Shown here in pieces: positions 47,701-58,350 of a DNA stretch of 64,000 bases. Position 1 is the stretch's first letter. Every line of letters starts with the position of its first letter. The stretch lies in NCBI RefSeq assembly GCF_022458985.1, contig NC_061782.1, positions 20,845,672 to 20,909,671 on the forward strand, read 5' to 3'. The notes below the pieces were generated by a model, which was not told the origin of the DNA, ran no database searches, and was given only the letters and a program-made list of their open reading frames with translations. The translations under genes and the position numbers were made by a program. This stretch comes from Mugil cephalus. Its lineage: Eukaryota > Chordata > Actinopteri > Mugiliformes > Mugilidae.

Positions 47701-50700
47701 AAGAGAAATTTCAAAATGTATTAAAAACCCAGTAAGCATGCATGGTCTCTTTCATAAACATTTACACATTCACATGCCTTCATCCCATCCCTTCAGCAGC
47801 TAGTTTTGAGGCTTAAAGATAAATGTTTTATTAGATAAATCAACCATCAATTAGCCTGGAGGACTCTGAAGTTTTCACCCTGTTAAACGGCTAAAAAAGA
47901 CCATTTAATTTATTTTATTTTAATTTATTTTAAATAATCAATGGCCCCTCATGCTGCTCTCACAGGCTCTTTTACTCTCCTCACTTTGCAAATATTTACT
48001 TAAAAATACTAGACAGAAGCTTAATCACGGCAGTGTTGACTTCCTCAGTCGCATTTTCCCATATGGATCGAGGATGGTACCAGTGACCCTGCAGTCACAG
48101 TGCTTCTTCTGTAACATCTAAAATGTGTGTGCGCGCTAGCCAGCTGACAACAGCTGTGCTCCCGGGAGTGTGTGTGAGTGTCTGTGTCTTTATCTGTGTA
48201 TGCACGCTTTATCAAATGCGTGTCCACTGCTCAGTTTAATTAACACAGGCCATGTGAACAGATCCCGCCGGGGTCAAGGTGATTGAGGCGACTGAGCAGG
48301 TGGAAAATCAATGAGATTGGCTCACACAGAGCATATCGACCACTGGTCAAACACAGGCTCTATTGATTGACATGTTTACAGTGGAAGTGTGTTTAACAGT
48401 GGAGTTTGTGTGTTGGACAGACACTAAGTACGGATATAAAACAAAAGGCCTGTGTGGGTGCTAATCCTCTGAGCCCTTTTTAAACTTTAAAGTCTAATTG
48501 AACTCAACTCAAACTTATAAGTGAATCAAATCGTATGCTTGCTTCTTGTATGTGTGGGAAAAGTGTTGGATTTGTTTAGGGTAATAATAGGCAGTCAAGC
48601 GATGACTGGCTATTATCCTAATCAAGATATCATGAAAGTCATGTTCCTCACCACCAAGTGACCCAGCATTCACCATGACTCACAAACCTTCCAGAGGAAA
48701 AAAAGGGCAGATGATGGAAAAATAGTGTCATTTTTCATCATTTTACGTCGCTCCGCAGATCAAATATGAACTGTAGCACCTGAACTCATCATGCAGGCTC
48801 AGGGCGCTGCAGAAGATAAGGGAAGGAGGAGTGAAGCAATGAGCAGAGCTCAAGCAAGGGTGAGACATTCTAGGGAGTAGATTAAGTAGCCTTGAAAAGG
48901 CTGGCTTCCTCACACACATATAAACCCCCTGTGAAAACACAAGCTAATTATTAAGAAAACAAAGGGGGAACTGCAGCGACGTGCCAATGCACACAGATCC
49001 CCGGCAGAGTAATTGTGCGTAAGCTATTTGGGCTGAAAACAGCACGATTTGGTGCTCTTCCCCAGCACAGCCAAGCAGAATGAACAACAGCTGTTCCCTG
49101 GGATGGGGATTGAAAAACTGCTCAAGGAACGATTCTCCTTCTTCTTTGTTTCTTTCAGCAGAGTCTGATAAAATGCTATTGTTATTAAAAAATGTTCAAA
49201 TTCAGGCGCATAAAAAAAAAAAAAAAATAAATGAACGTGATTTGGTCCGGTTTCTTTTTACTATGTTAGCATGCTAATGCTAAAGCAACCAGAGGTCATT
49301 AAAAAATACAGCCATTCTGCTATAAAGGGATATATCGTCAACATGAACAGCCAAAGCTCACAAAAGCTTGGCTTCATGACCGCGCAGTCACTGCCAGCGA
49401 GGCTCAGAACTTGGACAGGGTTAGGAAGAGGTGAAAAAATCCTCAGTGTTTTTCAAAAGGCCCTGAATGTTTCTGTATTGCCTTCTTTCATGCATGATTA
49501 AGTTATACAATCTAAGAGGCTTTTTGCGCGTCCCCTGTGCTTTCGCAATCTTTACACAGTATCGCAATGATCTCTGTCCTACACAGCTGAGCATATTACT
49601 TCTCAATCTCACTCTGCATTTTAAGCGTTGAGGGAAGTGTCGCTGGGAATTTGATAATACTCACCAGCGCAGTGGATGCCTTGGTGCGGAGCCATGTTTT
49701 GAATTGGTTCTGAAGCTGCAGAATTAACCTTAGCGAGACGCCAAGAGCGTGGTTCCATTTGATTTCTGATGGAGTCAAAACAATTGATGTCAGCGCATGA
49801 GAAATGGCGGTAACAGGGAGTCAAAGAGTCATTGTTTTTGCGATGGGACCGGGCTTTCTTAAGCTTGCATGCGGTGAGCTGGGGGCGCAATTAGTTTTGG
49901 CCGAGTTAGGAAAGTTATTTTTCCGTTTTTTACTGTACATCTGTTGTTTTTATCTGTGTCTTTCTCGGAGAAGCACTGTGAGTACAAATATTTCGTAAAA
50001 GCGCTTTTAAAAAGATTTTACCCAGCTTGACAGTGATTGTTGATGACAGACAAATTTAATATTGTATCAAGGGGTCATCGGTTGGCGGCCAGAGGGAGGT
50101 TTCGGATGACAATTGTGGTTGTGCGACTGTCTTAATCTCTCTCTGCTAAACGCGCCAGTTAACTCCTCTCTCTGTGTCCTAATGGAAACTATGTCAGACT
50201 GCTAAGTTGCGTGTGTGTGTGTTTTGGAATGAGAGCTGCCTATCACACTGCTGCTGATGAACAACTATGTTAAGTGCACTAATGCGTCGTGTTCTCAGAG
50301 ACCTGCAATCTCGTCGCATTCCTTTTTCGAACATGCCCTGTTGGTTTAAAGCCGCATGCGTGTTCAGAGACGCCGTGCACGCGTAGTTCCAAACATACGC
50401 AAGCCCACATATACCCAGATTTATAAAGATGTATACATATGCTCAATTCAGTGCATGCAAATGTGCACACTCCTCTACAGAATTACTGACTTGACAAACA
50501 TTTGCACACTTTCATTTGTGCATGCATGCATAAGCATTTTATCAAAACGTGGCGCACTTTCTGGCCCCATGTAACGCTCATTATATGAGCAATGGCAACA
50601 ATTAGATATAATGGCCAAAGATAATAACAGCAATTTTTATACTTACGGGAATGATTAAACGCCAGCAAAATATGCGCTGAATTATGCTTTAACTCGCATT

Positions 50701-51960
50701 CGCTGGTTTGTTTGTGTGTTTTATTCGAGCGACTGTTTTCTTTATCATCTCGAGTGTCAGTCAAACACACAGACCCTGACAATTACTCGCAGCTTTATGG
50801 AAAGATAAAAGGAGCTTTGGATAAACTTTCGCTAATTATGTATAAATCAAGATGCACCGAGGCTCTCTCTGCATAAAAGTTTATGGAGCAATTTTGCGAA
50901 GTTGTTCGGGTCGATTTAGATCCCCATCCATTCATTCAAGCAGATATATTCAAGCAGATTTGTAATAAAAAAAAGCAACTGATATAAAGTCAGATAAAGA
51001 ATAATAAAACTGTCTCTTTTAAGATTAGAAGTCTGCAAGTGTGTGTTTTGTTTGTCGTTATCTTTGAAAGGAGCAACCACAGAGTTACCTTCTTTCTTGA
51101 GAAATACAGAGGACCAGTGTCGATCATAAAACTGGCAGCACCTGCAAAAGTACGAAGCAGTTATCGTACCACATGAATGGAATATTAATAGCAGTGGCTT
51201 TTATTGGATGCACTCCAAGACCTTCGGAAAACCTTCTAAAAACAGGTTTTGAGGACAGAGGTCAGCAGGAATTTGCTCTTTGTGTTTGCGTATAGAATTC
51301 TACAAATTACCTTTATGTGCAGGAAAGTCAGTTTGGGGTTATTTTTGCATTCACCTTATGTGTTTTATTTTACTATTCAAATATTCGTAACCAGGTTTTG
51401 ATTAGAATCAGGAGCAATAAACAGAATCAGAGGTGGAGTCCTAAAATGTTCATTGCTCTTGGCATGAGATGCTACGTACGGGATGCCGATGCTCGAGCAA
51501 AGCGTGTCAACCCAAGCCCCTAAACACTTCAAGGCCAGCAACCGGAGAGTGGGTTAATAATTTATGGACGAGGGTGCGAGACCACCCAAGGACCAGGGCC
51601 CCTCACAGCTGCTTGCCATGATCGCACGAGGGGCTCATGCACACCTGAACAGATACAAATGTATATTTTGAAATGTGCAAACGGACAAGGACATGCGCGT
51701 AGCAGAAGCAGCGACATATATTATTATTATAATTTTTCATTCAATATTAAGCTGTTCACATAATGCACAGGTTCAAATATTATTTTTCTGTTTCTGTTTC
51801 TATTTTTTGTTCAAGTGACAAAGCGATCCAATTTGGCCTCAGCAGTAGCTGACTGACGGGAGCGAACTGCACTGTTAGCTTCTCTTCTGCTAATATCGCA
51901 GAATGTGCCTGGGAATAGACTTTCGGCCAACTGCGGCCTGACAGAGTCAATGTGTAATAT
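44715..51960. other. Intergenic sequence, no recognised gene
   Basis: Low-gene-content DNA with A/T runs (46733-46752, 49210-49227) and scattered GT microsatellites. Several stretches look non-repetitive and compositionally even (about 46830-46980, 48230-48400, 50570-50900). Those are the places I would look for conserved enhancers, but conservation cannot be judged from one sequence. Confidence 0.55.
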
Positions 51961-51967
51961 GTGGCCT

Positions 51968-52020
51968 TGTGATTGGCTCAGCAGCGATAGGGGCGGGGCT
52001 TGCTGTGAACAGGAAGCTAG
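51968..52020 (+). promoter_or_regulatory. Promoter-like cluster: inverted CCAAT box, GC box and ETS site
   Basis: Within 45 bp are GATTGGCT (inverted CCAAT, about 51971-51978), GGGGCGGGGC (51990-51999) and AGGAAG (52011-52016). This is the arrangement expected of a TATA-less vertebrate promoter, in a region otherwise poor in CpG and GC boxes. A donor of consensus strength (ATG then GTAAGT, GT at 52139) lies about 125 bp downstream, so a short first exon is possible. No gene is known to me to start here. Confidence 0.4.
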
Positions 52021-53824
52021 TACACATCTATTGTGGCGCCCTGTATGAAATGGTGTGCTCTGTTGGATTCATGTTAAAGTGTATCTAAGGAAATTTTAAT
52101 TTGTGGAGAAAATTCAAAACATGTACAATATAACAATGGTAAGTAACTGGTGGTGTTTAAACGCCATAGTCTGACTTGTACCTCGTCGGCTATGTCAGCC
52201 AGCAGGTCACGTCACTGCGACGTGGACCAGGAGAGCCGTGACTGGTCCAAATTGCATTTCCTTGTCTGTGTCTCTCAGTGTCTGGACAAGCACAGAAAAT
52301 TCTCCCTCATTCTTCCTCCTGTATACATCAACTCTTATGATTATGATACATGATTCTACAGTGACAGGGACAAAACCTCACCACGGCCTACCAGAACAAT
52401 AAGGGTGGCATGACGATGCAGAGCGCACCGGTATAAGTTCTTACTGTGGCACTTGAATAGGCTGTGATCTGCAGCAGAACTCTGCGTAGACCTTTTGCAG
52501 AAGTATAAATCAAGCCAGTAACTTAATGTAGGAAATGGAATGAAGGTATAATGAAATTATGAGGCCACTGAGAATATCAACATTTTCTTAGGACTTAATA
52601 TGAGGAAAAGAAATAAATTAATTACAATATCCTTACGGTCCACCCTCAACATTTCTGGTAATGTCTGAAGACTTGCTTGGGAGAGGACACAGACACCAAA
52701 ATAAGGGGATGGTCTGGTACATGATATACACAGCCATTTGAAAGGCAGGTTTTGGTATAAATTGCATTAAGCGCTACACAAAGTAGAAAAGTCTTTATTC
52801 TGAACTAGAGAAGACAAACAAAGTCTTTACTGACCTGCAGAACTATATTTTTTTCTAATATATATAATATACTTTGCAGTGAAGATTTATTACAGTAATG
52901 TTATATAATACTTGGCCCAGGCCTACTGAGTCGGTTTTATCAAAGCGTTTCTGGGCTCATATTAGTTGACTTGTGTCTGGGGAAAAAAAGCATATGATCC
53001 ATTATGAATTGTAAAGCAGCACCCGGGTCTCTTGTACAGCCTACTTACTGCAGCACTGATTCAAAGTGCTTGAATAGACATGTAATCTGTAAGCTTGTAA
53101 CAGGCAACCATACACACAGACATGCTCACATTTCACCCTGGCACACACACACACACACACCGCACAGGTACAAACGGAGGTCAGTTTCTGATCACTGGAC
53201 CTGCTTTGGAAAGAAAAAAAAAAAAAGAAAAGAAAAAGAAGCTCTGATGAGAAAAAAAGAGCCTCATCTCTGAATCGTGGAATCCAATCGCTCTTCCAGT
53301 GATGGAATCCCCAGACAGTTCACCTGCTTCTTTTCATGCCGGTTGTTTCCTGTAGACGGGGGATCATATCTGCTGGAAGAGGTACGGGGATTAACTTTTC
53401 CAAAAGAAAAGACTATGACTGGCAGTTTAGATGACTCCCTTTTTTTTCTTTCTTTTTTTTTTTTTGAAAACCATCTCACGTTGGCTCCAGGCACCCTTCT
53501 CATCCTCTTATGCTCTTCTTTTCTATCGCTTCCATCTTCTGGACTGCACCGAGGGAGAGCAGGAGGGAAGAAAACACGTGAAACTGGAGTGATTTTGTGT
53601 GTGTGTGCAGGTGTGTGATGGTGAAGATGTTGCCTGTGTTTGGTTGGCATTCTTGGTCCGCTGCACTTGAGTTCAAATGTACAGTATATACAGTTATATT
53701 TACCAGCATTGTGTCTGAAAATATCCCCATATATAGGTGTGGTTTGTGGTTTGTGTAGCTTAGCAATCACTCCTCCTCTGCCTCAGTGAGTTTCACTGTC
53801 TCAGTATCACACTGCAATAACAGT

Positions 53825-53946
53825 GCCTTCTATGATTGATCTTTATTGGCCCATGTCCATTCTCTGATGAGTCACAACTGTTTTAGAGGCACAAGGGACC
53901 TACACAATATTAGGAAGGTGGTCATAATGTTATGCCTGATCGGTGT
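53825..53946. mobile_element. Terminal fragment of a fish Tc1/mariner-like DNA transposon
   Basis: The segment ends with GGTGGTCATAATGTTATGCC followed by TGATCGGTGT. I recognise this as the terminal sequence of a very common fish DNA transposon family, preceded here by the usual GGGACCTACACAATATTAGG block. Only one end is visible, so it is a fragment. The superfamily assignment is from memory and should be treated as provisional. Confidence 0.55.
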
Positions 53947-54678
53947 GCATTGACATTTTCCTACCTTTGAACACGTGCCTTCAGAAAAAGACCCAACATC
54001 ACGTCCACTGCCTGATATGGTTCCAGTAATATCTGCTACCGACTGGATTCTCTCTTTTAGGTCTGGCGCTGAATATTTTCATGCTTTCAGGCTACACACT
54101 CGAGTCAAAATAGTCTGAGTGTGATGTAGAAATATTTGGCATAATTTTCCAAGTTGTTATCGTGATAGGTGCAGACACGTAACTTAGTTCATCTGGGGAC
54201 ATATGGATGGTAAAAATGTACGTAGAGTGCAAAACATCCACAGCATAAATTGGGAATGAGAGTAGAAGCAGTTTGTGTTTTCACTGTTTGATTTTGCTAC
54301 CACAGCACACGAAAGGCGATGCAGTTTAACCCTGTTAAAATAAAGCAAAACATGTTTGTCATTTTAATGATTTTAGAATGAAGTCCGGCTCAGTGGATGA
54401 AAAAAAAAAAGGAAATAATTTTAAAATCAAAATAGTCTTCTGTGAACTCCTCTTAGACTCTTAACCTGTGTTGCTTTAGTGTGGTCTGGCTCGGTTCCAG
54501 CAGACCAATTCAGGGTCTTCTCTCTTATTGAATTTCATCCATAAGCGATATCATAACCACAAAAGACTGACGGCTACCTAGAGGGCTCAGATGAACTCGC
54601 TCAGCCGTGATTCAGTGACTCACACATTTCCCCATCTGTCTGTGTCTCGCTCTGACTCCGTCTCTGTCTTCCCCGCAG

Positions 54679-54822
54679 ATTGCGTAGAAAGACGTGGACG
54701 ACGCCTCCGGGTCTGAAAAGGGAACAAAGCGAACGTGGAAGAGCCTTGAACCTGTTTGTATTCTAACGGCCAGAAGGAGGAGACGCCACAGGTTACGAAA
54801 ACTAATTAGAATATTGTTGAAC
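54679..54822 (+). ncRNA. Candidate internal exon of an unannotated (probably noncoding) transcript
   Basis: A long pyrimidine tract ending CTTCCCCGCAG precedes this 144-bp segment, and it is followed by GTAAGT. Both splice signals are close to consensus. All three frames contain stops, so it would not be an internal coding exon. A further candidate exon, 56597-56740, has an acceptor (CTGCCTCTTCGCAG) and a GTAAGC donor. Together with the promoter-like cluster at 52.0 kb these could form a spliced lncRNA on the + strand. This is inference from splice signals only. Confidence 0.25.
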
Positions 54823-55289
54823 GTAAGTTAAATAATTCAATATTAAATGTTTTCCTATTGAGTTTACGTCAGTCGCTTCAATACAGCATGGCCGTCATTT
54901 CGTGCACTTACATTTACAAGAAGTTACTACTGTAGGTTGAGCATAGTGTCGCCAGGGTCTCAGTCAGACTCAACTATCTCATCCAGATACAGTCACTTCT
55001 GGCTTCAACCAATTAAAATGGCATAAAAAAGGGTTTATCTTTTATACTTTAAATCTTTGTGGAAGTCATTCTTGATTACAACCCTTCTCAACCCCCATGA
55101 GCTGCCTTTTTAAGGACCTGTCCACACACCACGTTCATTAACAGGGTTCATTGACATAATTAAGTAATACGGTTTGCTGTACTCAACAGTTTCCCTTCCT
55201 TTTAAGATTTTCACTCCATCAATACAAATACCTTTACTTCCTGTTGTAAAGCCACAAGAACTAGACCCCCCGTCGTTGCCTTAGTTTAG

Positions 55290-55668
55290 TTAGTTAGTGG
55301 GGGGCCTGTGGGTGCTATGGGTTGAGGTGAGGGAGCTTTGTGGATCACCCCTCAAATACTTGATCAGTTCGGGATCTAGTGAATTCAGAATTTGAATTTG
55401 TGCTGTTCTTCATGTGTTGTTCCTAAACTGGTTTTGTGCCTATGTGTCAGGCTGCATCCTGCTGGGGATGGCTGCTGCCATCAAGGAGTGTCACTGCTAT
55501 GTGGTGGGGGCGCCTGGTCTGGTTTGGTGGGGGGGTACATGTCTAAGTAACAGCCACATGAATGTCAGGTGAAAGATTTTCCCAGCAGAACATTGTATCG
55601 TCACAAGATGGTTAATATTATTCACTTCTCCTGACAGTGGTTTTAATGTTGCGCCTGATCTGTGTGAA
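55290..55668. mobile_element. Degenerate internally deleted copy of the same transposon family
   Basis: From about 55325 the sequence follows, with many substitutions, the interior of the same fish DNA transposon: a TTTGTGGATCA block, GTTGTTCCTAAACTGG, a CATCCTGCTG block and ACATGAATGTCAGG. It then jumps to CCCAGCAGAACATTG and ends GTTGCGCCTGATCTGTGT, a decayed form of the family terminus. Most of the transposase region is missing. It lies 1.35 kb from the other fragment, so both could derive from one insertion. Confidence 0.5.
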
Positions 55669-57671
55669 ATGTTATATGTTTGCGTGAAGCGCGAGCGCGC
55701 TTGTATATTTCTACAAAATAATGTCTCAATACGGTTCGGGAGTTTAAAGCACACCTTATCTTGACCCCTCTCTTTCACTCATCACATATAGGAGGGAGTT
55801 TATTTTCTCTTCTCCGTGCTCCGATTAGAGCTAAATTGTCTGTCTTGAAGTGCAGCTAAAACTTGGTTGGCTCTTTGACCTCTTACTGGTTCCAGCAAAC
55901 ACTGGGGGATCGTGTGTCCCAGCGGTCAAAATAGCAGACAGAAAATGTATATTACTAACATGAAAACATGTTGCATGTGCTTGTTTGTGAATATGGCTCC
56001 GTAGGTATGCCTTGAAATATGAGAGAGTGCGCAGAGTGCCTGGGTTTATGGGTTGGCACATTGTAAATGTCCTGTCACGGAATTTCCACGCCAACAGATT
56101 TTCCTCATCAAAGCCCACGTTCAATATGTTTTCGATTTTAAAATTTGTTTTCATTTGCTTTAGGTTTCTATTTTGTTTTACTTTTTTACAACTTTTGGTG
56201 AGATCACCCTGCAACTGTAGGGGATATTTGTACATTTCAAAGCATGGAATTCTGGTATCTTGTTATATTTGCAGCACACGAACTGGATGAAAGTGAACGA
56301 AACCAAAGTTGAAAAGTACAGTTTGAGTTATTCCTAATTTAAATGTTCTTTGAACCCGTTTCAAACGTTCTCTAATCAAACTAGAACTAAATGGGAGCGC
56401 TGTCAGTCCTATCAACCACGCTCTGCTTACATGCACTTATCACACAAAACATGTATTAATAACTTAATGATGGATGTGACATTTATGTTAGAAAGCCTCT
56501 GGGTATGTGTGCACGCACATTAGTAAATCCTGGAATTCTCTGACCACACCATGTCTGACTGAAATCTATCTTGTCCCCTCTGCTGCCTCTTCGCAGGAAG
56601 CTGTCATCTGCCTCTTTGATGCTAACTAATGACGGACTGATCAGCTTGCCCGTGACACTTCCAAGTATCCCCCCCCCAACCCGGGGGTTCAGGTTTCACC
56701 CTTCTGTAAGGAGTGCTCATTCACCACTTGTTTCTGCCGCGTAAGCTCGGAACAGGTTGCCTGCCGCTGCTCGGGAATTGCTTAGACGCTAGAAGTATGC
56801 GTAACCCTACAGATACAAAAACCTCTGCTGTACATGCACTGTTCGACCATATATTTGACATTTGTAGGCGTGTAATCTGAAGCTGTTATTTGGCACTGCT
56901 CTTCGTGATCTGAAACCCCTTCACACTCAAGTTTCTATACAGTGAATGCAAATAGTTTGTGTAAACATCACAACCGTCTGTTGTACGTTTCCTCCAAATC
57001 AAACAGGAAAATTTGAATCCACGCGCTTAAATGCTAAGGTCTTCGTAAATTCCTCGTTCCTTTTCTGGGGCTCTCCTGAATTTTACTTCACATGCCTGCC
57101 CTCAGAAATCTGCTGCCACATTATTCAGTAGAGTAGGATGTAACTCCGCTCCAAAACAATAAACAAATACACACGTCGAGGATCTAGATTAAAAGTTTGA
57201 GAAAAAGGGCGTTTTACAATATCCATAATTACCGGAGGAGAAAAGGAGGCTGAGCCACACTGTTAGCCTGAGATAAATTCTAATCAGGCCGTGTTTGATG
57301 TTGTGCTCACATATCATTATTATGCGTGTGTGTGTGTGCGTGTGTGTGTATGAGTTCACTCGTTAAATATTCATCAGAGAGCGTCATTGTTTTTGGAGGA
57401 CTACATATGGGGTAATTATAGCAATAGTTTATATCTACATAAACAACTGCCTTCTGGTGCAGAGTGACTAGGCTTTAATGTCAAACAGACAGGGACAGGG
57501 TGTGTGTTCATGTGTGTGTGTGTGTGCACGCGTGCGTGTCTTTCTGCATGCTTGCCAGTTAGTGTCAGACGAATGTATGTGTTGTGTGCATGCACATTGT
57601 TTGTAATGTGAAACAGGCAATGTAAGCGTAAGCATTTACGTGTGTGCGTGTTTCTCAACATGCATCTTTGG

Positions 57672-57672
57672 G

Positions 57673-57697
<25 letters not shown>
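57672..57697 (+). repeat. (GT)n microsatellite
   Basis: A 26-bp GT run within a wider GT-rich region (about 57320-57700) that also has GCGTGTG and CACGCGTGCG variants. Confidence 0.9.
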
Positions 57698-57703
<6 letters not shown>

Positions 57704-58310
57704 AGTGGGGTGGGGGTGCCATGTTAAATGTGAAACAGACAGTGGCAATGCCTCAGTGGCACAGAGGGAAAGGCGTGACCATCCAAACTGCCCCCCAGAG
57801 GACCAGAGAATCCATCCCCAGCCACCAGTTACTCTGCTGGTGTGTGTGCGAATGCAGCTGCAGGAAATATGAAAGGTCAGGTGATGCATTTGTAGTGTAG
57901 CCAGTTGGATTCTTAACAGTGAAGAACACATAAAAACACTATATTTCCTTCTGACAGTCCTGAGGTCATCTGACTCATTGGCACTTTGCTTTTAAAGAAA
58001 TACACATTTTGACCTGGATGTTGTTTAAAGATGTCACCACCATGATGTCGCTTGCAGAGAAGAAAATACGCATGAAAAATAACATATTTTTTAAATGTAT
58101 GTAATAGATGTAAATTAGAGTTCTGCTTCTTTTCGCGTTCAAGTGTGGCTGATTTGTTCCTGTTTTCTGTTTCCTTTTCATAAAAGAATTATGGATTTCA
58201 GACATTTTTGATGTCTCTGGATTCTGCACCTTTACATCAGGAGGCAGGATGTAGCCGGATTTTTCTAGTACCTCAAATAGTAGTCTAGTATAAGGTTTGG
58301 TCTGTAATGT

Positions 58311-58311
<1 letters not shown>

Positions 58312-58346
<35 letters not shown>
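58312..58346 (+). repeat. Poly(T) tract
   Basis: About 35 consecutive T residues. It could be the tail of a reverse-strand retroposed sequence, but no element body or target-site duplication is recognisable next to it. Confidence 0.9.

Positions 58347-58350
<4 letters not shown>

Noticed and set aside
52131-52144. ATG followed by GTAAGT as a displaced coding start exon
   Set aside because: Joined to the next good acceptor (54679), the frame stops after three codons, so a coding role is not supported. Kept only as a possible lncRNA exon end.
57416-57931. 171-codon - strand open frame
   Set aside because: Rich in His/Thr from GT/CA repeats, with no recognisable domain. A microsatellite artefact.
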